Part shown: positions 7,545-14,162 of the stretch, piece after piece | How positions within the stretch are numbered: the stretch's first letter is position 1 | Layout: the number at the start of each line of letters is the position of its first letter | From: OMSK01 sp902492995 | Lineage (GTDB): Bacteria; Bacillota_I; Bacilli_A; RF39; UBA660 | DNA length: 26,384 nt | Direction of reading: 5' to 3' | Assembly: GCA_902492995.1 (NCBI GenBank) | Contig: CABUNR010000018.1 | Location: 1 to 26,384, forward strand | Translations under genes and position numbers: made by a program | Notes under the pieces: model-generated | What the model saw: only the letters and a program-made list of their open reading frames with translations | The model's database searches: none | What the model was told of the DNA's origin: nothing

Positions 7545-10500
7545 CTAACTACATTTATATGTTACTTTAGCTCTATATGCTGGAAAATAATTTACTTTAG
7601 AATCCATTCCTGTACATGAAGCTCCAGCAGCATCAGTTGCTAACTTATATGCATATCCTCCATGTATTCCAGATGTATAAGGTGAACAAGTAGCAAGCCA
7701 TTTTCCATATACTGCTGTACATTTACCACTACTTGTATTATCTTCTGTTGGTTCAAATGGAGGTTTATTTGATTTATCTCCTACTTTTACAAGGCCAACT
7801 TCATCTTTAGAATATATATAATCAAAATAATATCCTGTTTTATTTGTATCTCCTTCAATTCGTGTTTCAACTTTCCAAGTATAATAATCAATATCATCAA
7901 TATTATCACTATCAAAACCATTTGTATCTTTATTCCCGTTTAATGTACATTTATTAGAATAATATCCTTTTGTACTTAAACCGTAATATGTACTTGATCC
8001 TTTTAGATTTATACTTTCTATTATACTATTTGTTACACTATAATTATAGCTCATTGCATATGCCCATGAATTTGCTTCTACTGTTCCACTTTTCATTAAT
8101 ATATTGTTTTGAGTTCTATCACTTCGTCCTATAAATCCACTTATATAATCGGATCCTTTTGTATATATATTTTTTAAAACTATTTCTTTTACATTTGTAC
8201 TTGAATCAGCATACCCTACTAAACTTCCTACATAAGTATTTCCACTTGCATTTACATTTTCTAGTGTTAATCCATATATATTTGCGCTGCTTGTTTTTCC
8301 AAATACGCCAATATTATTTAAATCACCTTTAATTGGTACTTTTATATTTATATTTTTTAATGTTTTTGCACTTCCATCAAATGTACCTTTAAATGTATTA
8401 AATTCACTTCCTAGCATATAGAATTTTTGATTACTAAAATCTATATTTTTTGTAAGTTTAAATACTTTTCCAATTAATTGAATTCCAGCTGCTTCTTTAA
8501 AATCTTTAGCGTCATTTATTAAATATGGATTAGCTTCTGTTCCTGAACCTTTTAAATTAAAGGTAATTGGATTATCTTTAGTACTCTTTAAAACTATATC
8601 ATCTCCACTATAGTCAAAATAGTATCCTGTTGAATCATTATCTCCACCTATCCATGTATCAAGACCTGCTTCTTCATAAAAGTTTATATCACCTATTGTG
8701 TTTTCATCAAAACCAGAAGTATCTTTATTCCCTTTTAATGTACATTTATTAGAATAATATCCTTTTGTATCTAATCCATAATATACACGTGATCCTTTTA
8801 AATCAATACTTTCTATTATACTATTTGTTACACTATAATTATAACTCATTGCATATGCCCATGAATTTGCTTCTACTGTTCCGCTTTTTATTATTATATT
8901 ATTTTGGGTTTTATCACTTCGTCCTATAAATCCACTTATATAATCTGATCCTTTTGTATATATTTTTTTTAAAACTATCTCTTTTACATTGGTACTTGAA
9001 TCAGCATATCCTACCAAACTTCCTACATAAGTATTTCCACTTACATTTACATTTTCTAGTGTTAATCCATATATATATGCACTATTTGCCTTTCCAAATA
9101 CTCCTACATTACTTAAATCGCCTTTAATTGGTACTTTTATATTTATATTTTTTAATGTTTTTGCACTTCCATCAAATGTACCTTTAAATGTATTAAATTC
9201 ACTTCCTAGCATATAAAATTTTTGCCCACTAAAGTCTATATTTTTTGTAAGTTTATATACTTTACCAGTCCAATGTATTCCAGCTGCTTCTTTAAAATCT
9301 TCAGCATTATTTATTAAATATGGGTCATCTATTTCACCAGAACCTTTTAAATTAAAGGTGATTGGATTATCTTTAATACTCTTTAAAACTATATCATCTC
9401 CACTATAGTCAAAATAGTATCCTGTTGAGTCATTATCTCCACCTATCCATGTATCAAGACCTGCTGTCTCATAAAAGTTTATATCACCTATTGTATTTTT
9501 ATCAAAACCTGATGTATCTTTATTTTCATTTAATGTACATTTATTAGAATAATATCCTTTTGTACTTAAGCCATAGTTCACACGTGATCCTTTTAAATCT
9601 ATACTTTCTATTATACTATTTGCAGTTTCATAATTATAACTCATTGCATATGCCCACGAATTTGCTTCTACTGTTCCGCTTTTTATTATTATATTTGTTT
9701 GAGTTTTATCACTTCGTCCTATAAATCCACTTACATAATCGGATCCTTTAATATTTATATCTTTAAGAATTATCTCTCTTACATTGGTACTTGAATCAGC
9801 ATATCCCACTACACTTCCTACATAATTATGTCCTGTTACACTAATGTTTTCTAGTGTTAATCCATATACATTAGCACCAGCAGTATAACCGAATATACCA
9901 ACATTATCATTATTAGATCTATTTATTTTCAAATTCGATATAGTTTTAGCGCCACCATCAAGTGTACCTTTAAATGGATTTTTATTTGAACCAATTGGTT
10001 CAAATCCATCTTTATTATCATCAGTTTCACACACTTTTGCTTTATTATCATAATCCCTAAAATCTAGATCAGTTCTTATCTTAACAATTTTACCAGAATA
10101 TGTATTTCCTTTATTAACACTAGATGAAAAAGCATAAAAATCCTCTACAGAATCAATATATAAATATTCTTTATCATCTATTTTTGCTTCTTCAAGTTTA
10201 CAAGGCTTTTTATCAATTGGTTTAGGTTTATCATCATTGCATTTACCATTAATATATGCCTTATTATCATTATACTGAATAGAATAACCACTAATACATA
10301 AATCAATTGCTTCACTTACAGTATTTTTTTCATTAATAATAACTATTCCACTTACAGGTCCATTTCCTTTATATTTAACATATTTATTTAAATCTGTAAC
10401 TTTATTTTCTCCAATAACTGCTTTATTATCATTACCTTTTAAATTATTATGAATTAAATATTTTTCTGTTGCATCAATATATCCATATGCTGAATCTATT

Positions 10501-10619
10501 GCAGCTCCTCTTTGTGCAGCAGTAATCATATTAAGCAAAATAGGAACAATTATTAAAGAAATAACAGAAATAATTACTATTACAGCTAACAACTCCATAA
10601 GTGTAAAACCTTTTTTCAT
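7545..10619 (-). CDS. Giant pseudopilin with three repeated beta-helix-like units
   Basis: A 1024-residue protein begins with a class III prepilin leader, MKKGFTLMELLAVIVIISV. Prepilin peptidase would cut between Gly4 and Phe5, the mature Glu5 is present, and about 25 hydrophobic residues follow. After a pilin-like N-terminal region (to about 140) come three tandem units of about 265 residues. Each has a GLUG-like run: VGxFG, YGLTLEN, YVGSLVGYADSSTNV, SGFIGRSD, then WAYAMSYNY and KGYYSNKCTL. This pattern suggests a right-handed beta-solenoid. A C-terminal segment with four Cys (SGKCTAVYGKW...YKCS) may be a disulfide-stabilised cap. The ATG at 10619 has an AGGTGAG site and the leader. The open frame reaches back to 10718, but that part overlaps the promoter, the SPFH terminator and the end of the SPFH gene. 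It is co-transcribed with the lipoprotein at 7058. Likely extracellular or at a pilus tip, perhaps an adhesin; function is inferred. Confidence 0.85.
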   Translation of the reverse strand: MKKGFTLMELLAVIVIISVISLIIVPILLNMITAAQRGAAIDSAYGYIDATEKYLIHNNLKGNDNKAVIGENKVTDLNKYVKYKGNGPVSGIVIINEKNTVSEAIDLCISGYSIQYNDNKAYINGKCNDDKPKPIDKKPCKLEEAKIDDKEYLYIDSVEDFYAFSSSVNKGNTYSGKIVKIRTDLDFRDYDNKAKVCETDDNKDGFEPIGSNKNPFKGTLDGGAKTISNLKINRSNNDNVGIFGYTAGANVYGLTLENISVTGHNYVGSVVGYADSSTNVREIILKDINIKGSDYVSGFIGRSDKTQTNIIIKSGTVEANSWAYAMSYNYETANSIIESIDLKGSRVNYGLSTKGYYSNKCTLNENKDTSGFDKNTIGDINFYETAGLDTWIGGDNDSTGYYFDYSGDDIVLKSIKDNPITFNLKGSGEIDDPYLINNAEDFKEAAGIHWTGKVYKLTKNIDFSGQKFYMLGSEFNTFKGTFDGSAKTLKNINIKVPIKGDLSNVGVFGKANSAYIYGLTLENVNVSGNTYVGSLVGYADSSTNVKEIVLKKIYTKGSDYISGFIGRSDKTQNNIIIKSGTVEANSWAYAMSYNYSVTNSIIESIDLKGSRVYYGLDTKGYYSNKCTLKGNKDTSGFDENTIGDINFYEEAGLDTWIGGDNDSTGYYFDYSGDDIVLKSTKDNPITFNLKGSGTEANPYLINDAKDFKEAAGIQLIGKVFKLTKNIDFSNQKFYMLGSEFNTFKGTFDGSAKTLKNINIKVPIKGDLNNIGVFGKTSSANIYGLTLENVNASGNTYVGSLVGYADSSTNVKEIVLKNIYTKGSDYISGFIGRSDRTQNNILMKSGTVEANSWAYAMSYNYSVTNSIIESINLKGSSTYYGLSTKGYYSNKCTLNGNKDTNGFDSDNIDDIDYYTWKVETRIEGDTNKTGYYFDYIYSKDEVGLVKVGDKSNKPPFEPTEDNTSSGKCTAVYGKWLATCSPYTSGIHGGYAYKLATDAAGASCTGMDSKVNYFPAYRAKVTYKCS
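7790..10147 (-). repeat. Three tandem intragenic repeats, period 795 bp
   Basis: The marker ACTTCGTCCT occurs on the plus strand at 8121, 8916 and 9711, exactly 795 bases (265 codons) apart each time. Units are about 9303-10147, 8508-9302 and 7790-8507 in gene order. Units 1 and 2 share long stretches with few changes, including silent ones. The first ~60 codons of unit 1 diverge, with a small insertion, and the end of unit 3 diverges. The frame is kept throughout, so the copies are under selection as protein. Confidence 0.92.
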
Positions 10620-10640
10620 ATACTCACCTACTATATAGAT

Positions 10641-10649
10641 AGTATAACA
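10641..10649 (-). promoter_or_regulatory. Extended -10 promoter of the giant pseudopilin gene
   Basis: The minus strand reads TGTTATACT, an extended -10 one mismatch from consensus, 21 bases before the ATG at 10619. The -35 area lies in the T-run of the SPFH terminator and is poor. Confidence 0.6.
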
Positions 10650-10658
10650 TATAAGTTT

Positions 10659-10686
10659 TAAAAAAAGTAGACTTTTGTCTACTTTT
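10659..10686 (-). terminator. Terminator of the SPFH unit
   Basis: A 10-bp stem, AAAAGTAGAC (10677-10686 side) with GTCTACTTTT, closes on four bases and is followed by a run of T on the minus strand. It begins 11 bases after the SPFH stop codon. Confidence 0.9.
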
Positions 10687-10696
10687 GTAACAATAA

Positions 10697-11929
10697 TTAC
10701 TCGGCCTTTGTTCCACATTCAGTACAAAATCTTCCAACTAATTTTGTACCACAATTTACGCAAAATTTTGCTTTTGGTAAATCACTATTTTCCAAACTAG
10801 TTGGTTCATCCTTCGTAATTGAAACACTTTCACTATTTTCTGGTTTAATAGTTGGATCTTCTTGTACAATAGTTTGCATAGCTGAAGCTGGTTCTGGTTG
10901 CATCATACTAGGAGCACTCATAGATTCCATAGCAACACCTTGTCTGCTTTGCTCTGATATATTTGCACCAAACATTGCACCGCCTTGATTCATCATTCCA
11001 ATTCCCATAAAACCATTCATAGCACCATTTGCATTATTTGCAGCATCAACCATTGCTTCACTTGCTGCGGCATTTGCTCTTGCTCCTTGCATTGCAGGAT
11101 TCATTGCATAAATTCTATCTTTTTGTGCAGCTTTGATCATGTTAGCACTTTCATCAGTTGGTGTAACACTCTTAATTGATACACGAGCAACATTTATACC
11201 ATTTACTCCCCAAGTAGGATCAAGTTGTTCTTTTACAGCATTTGAAATTTGAGCAACTGCTCCAGGTAACATATCATATGAAACTTTTTGCATTGCAACA
11301 GATGCTAATGCTGGTTGTAATGCTTGCATAAAATCAGCACTAAATTGTGATTCAAACTCATCACCAATTACATAATCACCATCTACATTTCCACCTAGTG
11401 ATGTATAAAATTTAATTGGATCTGTTACTTTAATTGCATATTCTCCAAAACATCTTATATCAACAGTCATTCCAAATTCACTATCTCTAAATGGAATAGG
11501 ATTAGGTGTACCAAATTTATTTCCTATAATATCACGCATATTTACAAAATATACTCTTTGATCATGATTTACACTACCTGCTGTTGTAAATCTTGAACCA
11601 AATGTTTTAAAACTTTCAATTAAGCCTTTTCCAAATCCTCCATATAACATTGAAGGTTCTGTTCCTTTATCAAAAGTATATCTTCCTGCTTCTGCAGTAA
11701 AATCAACTATTTTACCATCTGAAACAACTATTAAAAATTGATCTTCTCCTACAACTATTTTACTACCATTTGTAATAATATTACTACTTCCATTATTATT
11801 ACCTGTATTACTTGGCATTCCTTTTCTCATTAAAACATTATCTGGCATTCTATCACAATAAATATACTCTAACCATTCATCTTTTAATGTTGAAGAGGCA
11901 GCTCCAACGACTGCTTTAATTAAACCCAT
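10697..11929 (-). CDS. SPFH (stomatin/prohibitin-like) protein with C-terminal zinc ribbon, YdjI-like
   Basis: The 410-residue protein resembles the bacterial YdjI group of SPFH proteins, thought to form membrane-associated scaffolds. The N-terminal part has EWLEYIYCDRMPDNVLMRKG. An SPFH core follows (about 45-290), with VVGEDQFLIVVSDGKIVDF, FRDSEFGMTVDIRCFGEYAIKVTDP and WGVNGINVARVSIKSV. A Met/Ala/Asn/Gly-rich low-complexity linker (about 300-375) leads to a zinc ribbon CVNC-x8-CTEC (Cys390, 393, 402, 405). There is no transmembrane helix, unlike classic stomatins. In B. subtilis the ydjFGHI operon links an SPFH protein to a PspA homologue and to zinc-ribbon proteins; here the upstream gene also ends in a zinc ribbon. 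The start has a GAGGAAAG site. The gap to the upstream gene is 15 bases. Confidence 0.88.
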   Translation of the reverse strand: MGLIKAVVGAASSTLKDEWLEYIYCDRMPDNVLMRKGMPSNTGNNNGSSNIITNGSKIVVGEDQFLIVVSDGKIVDFTAEAGRYTFDKGTEPSMLYGGFGKGLIESFKTFGSRFTTAGSVNHDQRVYFVNMRDIIGNKFGTPNPIPFRDSEFGMTVDIRCFGEYAIKVTDPIKFYTSLGGNVDGDYVIGDEFESQFSADFMQALQPALASVAMQKVSYDMLPGAVAQISNAVKEQLDPTWGVNGINVARVSIKSVTPTDESANMIKAAQKDRIYAMNPAMQGARANAAASEAMVDAANNANGAMNGFMGIGMMNQGGAMFGANISEQSRQGVAMESMSAPSMMQPEPASAMQTIVQEDPTIKPENSESVSITKDEPTSLENSDLPKAKFCVNCGTKLVGRFCTECGTKAE

Positions 11930-11944
11930 AATCTTTCCTCTTTT

Positions 11945-12661
11945 CTAAAATTCTTTAATATTATTTAAAACCCAAGTTCTCTTTGCAATATCGATTACTC
12001 CACTACCACAATAATCACATGATTTAGAACCTAAATTTTTTATTGGGGCTCCACAATTTGGACAATTAAGTCCTATTCCTTTTACCTGACTATCAAGTTT
12101 ATCAGAATCAATTATATATATATATTCAAGTTCAAATCTTGTTTGAACCTTATGTGGACTTTTATTATTTTTACTATAAATATATTCTAATGCTGTATGT
12201 ATTTTAATTGTAGCTATAGCATCATTCTTTTCATATCTATTTAAAATAGTATTATGAAATTTAATATTATCATAATTTACTGAATCATTTTTTAAATCAT
12301 CTATTTTACTATTTATCCAAACTTTAATAATCTCTTCTTTAATATTTTCAGTTTCTTTTGTTTCTATAGCATGTAAACACTTAACTACTTTAAGTTCTGA
12401 TTCATGTTTTAATTCGTTAATATTTAATTCTTTAAAATCATTCATTAATTTAGGTAAATCAAGTTTTTCCATACCAGTTAATGTTTTGGCATCTTCTCTT
12501 ATATCTAATTCTTGATCTTTAATTCCTTTAATTAAATTGCTAGTTCCAAAAGCAGCTTTAGAAAATTCTCCTATTTTATTTTTAATTACAAAAAACAAAA
12601 CAATCACTATTAAGAATAATATAGAAAATATAGTTAATAAGATTATTAATAATGAATTCAT
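11945..12661 (-). CDS. Tim44-like membrane protein with C-terminal zinc ribbon
   Basis: A 238-residue protein with one N-terminal transmembrane helix (about 4-27, rich in Ile/Leu/Phe). A charged helical region follows, then an alpha/beta domain resembling Tim44-like/NTF2-like domains (about 80-195; ATIKIHTALEYIYS then VQTRFELEYIYI). It ends in a four-cysteine zinc ribbon, CPNCGAP then CDYCGSG. I place the start at the ATG at 12661, preceded by a GAGGGAG site. An in-frame TTG at 12676 lies upstream of that site and so cannot be the start. It is the first gene of a two-gene unit with the SPFH protein, behind a good promoter. The shared zinc ribbons and linkage suggest the two act together at the membrane, possibly in envelope stress, by analogy with ydjFGHI. 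The Tim44 call is moderate. Confidence 0.75.
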   Translation of the reverse strand: MNSLLIILLTIFSILFLIVIVLFFVIKNKIGEFSKAAFGTSNLIKGIKDQELDIREDAKTLTGMEKLDLPKLMNDFKELNINELKHESELKVVKCLHAIETKETENIKEEIIKVWINSKIDDLKNDSVNYDNIKFHNTILNRYEKNDAIATIKIHTALEYIYSKNNKSPHKVQTRFELEYIYIIDSDKLDSQVKGIGLNCPNCGAPIKNLGSKSCDYCGSGVIDIAKRTWVLNNIKEF

Positions 12662-12698
12662 AACATTCTCCCTCAATTATGCATAATATTATAGCTAA

Positions 12699-12727
12699 AT
12701 TATATCATTATTTATTCTTAAAGTAAA
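12699..12727 (-). promoter_or_regulatory. Promoter of the Tim44-like/SPFH unit
   Basis: On the minus strand, TTTACT (12722-12727) and TATAAT (12699-12704) are 17 bases apart. The leader is about 30 bases. This promoter is divergent from the one at 12768. Confidence 0.82.
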
Positions 12728-12767
12728 CAAAATATATTTGATATTAATGAAATTTAAATTAATCAGC

Positions 12768-12796
12768 TTGACAATCCAACATTTAATTGTTAGAAT
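12768..12796 (+). promoter_or_regulatory. Promoter of the 141-aa repeat protein gene
   Basis: TTGACA (12768-12773) and TAGAAT (12791-12796) are 17 bases apart, nearly consensus. AACA...TGTT (inverse pair, 12778-12790 region) lies in the spacer and might be a small operator, but it is weak. Confidence 0.85.
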
Positions 12797-12820
12797 AATC
12801 TGTTAAATGGAGGTCTTTTT

Positions 12821-13246
12821 ATGAAAGATGTAATAATAAACAATAAATTATCTAAGTTAGAAAAAATTAGACTTTATACAAATAGTTATTTAACAATTAA
12901 ATATAATCCTTCAAGTTTAAGTATAATTAATCCTGAATTTAGGGAAATTATTAATTTGCCTTTAAAAGAAAAAATAGACTTATTAACTAATGAACAAATT
13001 GAAGAATTATATAATTCTTTATATAAAGACGAAATAAAGCTTTCTAAAAGAGAAAAAATTGAGCTATATATTAATAATTGTATAATTAGTAAATATGAAA
13101 ATATTGATGTTGATAATATTGATACTGAATTAATAAAAAAAATAAATCTACCATTAAAAGATAAAGTCGATCTATTATCTAATAACGAAGTTGAAATACT
13201 TTTTAATTATTTATATAATAATAAAAAAGCAAAAATGAAAAAATGA
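12821..13246 (+). CDS. Hypothetical protein made of two tandem ~64-residue units
   Basis: I do not recognise the family. The 141-residue protein is two copies of one helical unit. Copy 1 (about 10-73) has LSKLEKIRLYTNSYLTIKY, then INLPLKEKIDLLTNEQIEELYNSLY. Copy 2 (about 74-137) has LSKREKIELYINNCIISKY, then INLPLKDKVDLLSNNEVEILFNYLY. It is charged and soluble, with no signal or membrane helix. Spacing and polarity suggest four to six helices packed in two similar bundles. The start has a strong GGAGG site. It is transcribed alone from a near-consensus promoter and ends at a terminator shared with the convergent DUF5662 gene. An ordinary chaperone-like or regulatory role is possible but unsupported. 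Confidence 0.8.
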   Translation: MKDVIINNKLSKLEKIRLYTNSYLTIKYNPSSLSIINPEFREIINLPLKEKIDLLTNEQIEELYNSLYKDEIKLSKREKIELYINNCIISKYENIDVDNIDTELIKKINLPLKDKVDLLSNNEVEILFNYLYNNKKAKMKK

Positions 13247-13264
13247 GTCTTTACTCATTTTTTT
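13242..13264. terminator. Bidirectional terminator between convergent genes
   Basis: AATGAGT (13242-13248) pairs with ACTCATT (13253-13259) across a CTTT loop. T-runs follow on the plus strand and an A-run (T on the minus strand) precedes it. Both stop codons (13244-13246 and 13255-13257) lie inside the hairpin. Confidence 0.85.
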
Positions 13265-13791
13265 GTATACTTATTATATATTTTTTTTAGATTTTGTTTA
13301 TTTATAACTTTATCTATTCCATATAAAGAAACCTGCTTATAAACTTCTTCTAAAACATTTATAATATTTTCATTTATACAAAACTTATCTTTTCTATTAT
13401 TAAAATATTCTAATTGATAACTGTTAGTCCAATTTTTACCCATATAAGCCATCCCAGCAGCTAATGTATCACAAATCATTTCAACTGTATATTTATAAGG
13501 AATTATAGGAGTTTTATCTGTAGTGCTTAAATCAATCCAATATTCAAAATGATGCTTATTTCTTCCCTTATGATGAAGCCAAGCAATAGAATATCCTTTA
13601 TCTTTTTTGACTTCAATTATAGGACTATGTGTTCCATTATAATACTTAACACTTTCAAATAATTCAGTTGGTGAATATTTTGATAAATCATGTACTAACC
13701 CCCTATATGGAATACCAGCCTTTAAACACAACTTAAAGACATACCATCTATGTTTATTAACCAAATTAATATGTTTAAAAAATTTATTCAT
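13255..13791 (-). CDS. DUF5662 family protein
   Basis: The 178-residue protein matches the DUF5662 family as I remember it. Conserved blocks are HINLVNKHRWYVFKLCLKAGIPYRGLVHDLSKYSPTE (His/Arg-rich start, then HD), GYSIAWLHHKGRNKHHFEYW, and PYKYTVEMICDTLAAGMAYMGK. The HD and HH...HH pairs suggest a metal site of HD-phosphohydrolase kind, but the family has no assigned activity known to me. I use the ATG at 13791, which has an AGGTGG site; a GTG three codons upstream lies within that site. It overlaps the end of the upstream membrane-protein gene by 8 bases, so translation is coupled. Last gene of the mutS unit. Confidence 0.82.
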   Translation of the reverse strand: MNKFFKHINLVNKHRWYVFKLCLKAGIPYRGLVHDLSKYSPTELFESVKYYNGTHSPIIEVKKDKGYSIAWLHHKGRNKHHFEYWIDLSTTDKTPIIPYKYTVEMICDTLAAGMAYMGKNWTNSYQLEYFNNRKDKFCINENIINVLEEVYKQVSLYGIDKVINKQNLKKIYNKYTKK

Positions 13792-14158
13792 TTCTACCAC
13801 CTGCTATTTTAATAATTGGAAATATAAATACATAAAGATACATAATAATTAGAAGTGTCCATCCAAATACTGGAACTATAAAGCAAATTATCCAACTATA
13901 AGGTGCATTATATATATTACTACCCGATACATTAAGTTTTGCTGCAACAGCACAATTCATTTGAAGAACAAATACCATTAACATTAAAAATACAGGAAAT
14001 ATTAAACATAATGAACCAAATACCCAGTACTGCCACTTCATATACCAAGCATCTTTGTTAAAACAGTTTAAACTCTTAGCAAGTACTAAATAAAATAATC
14101 CGAATGTAACTACATTTAATAATAAATAAAACCACCAATTTTCCTTTTTTATTTCCAT
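13784..14158 (-). CDS. Small membrane protein, three predicted helices
   Basis: A 124-residue protein of unknown family with three hydrophobic helices, at about 9-28, 46-70 and 88-115. It starts MEIKKENWWFYLLLNVVTF and ends in a short charged tail. No catalytic motif or signal cleavage site is visible. The start ATG has an AAGGTGAT site that overlaps the mutS stop (gap 4 bases), and its end overlaps the DUF5662 start by 8 bases. It is thus embedded in a tightly coupled unit with mutS, which may be only an operon arrangement. A membrane partner for the DUF5662 protein is possible. Confidence 0.72.
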   Translation of the reverse strand: MEIKKENWWFYLLLNVVTFGLFYLVLAKSLNCFNKDAWYMKWQYWVFGSLCLIFPVFLMLMVFVLQMNCAVAAKLNVSGSNIYNAPYSWIICFIVPVFGWTLLIIMYLYVFIFPIIKIAGGRNE

Positions 14159-14162
14159 ATTA

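Noticed and set aside
8000..10000. Repeats considered as CRISPR or insertion sequence
   Set aside because: The period is 795 bases with intact reading frame and no spacers; it is an intragenic protein repeat.
10620..10718. 33-residue N-terminal extension of the giant pseudopilin
   Set aside because: It runs over the promoter, a terminator and the SPFH gene end; the AGGTGAG site and the leader place the start at 10619.
12778..12790. Possible operator AACA...TGTT in the promoter of the 141-aa gene
   Set aside because: Only four matching bases per arm; too common in AT-rich DNA to call.
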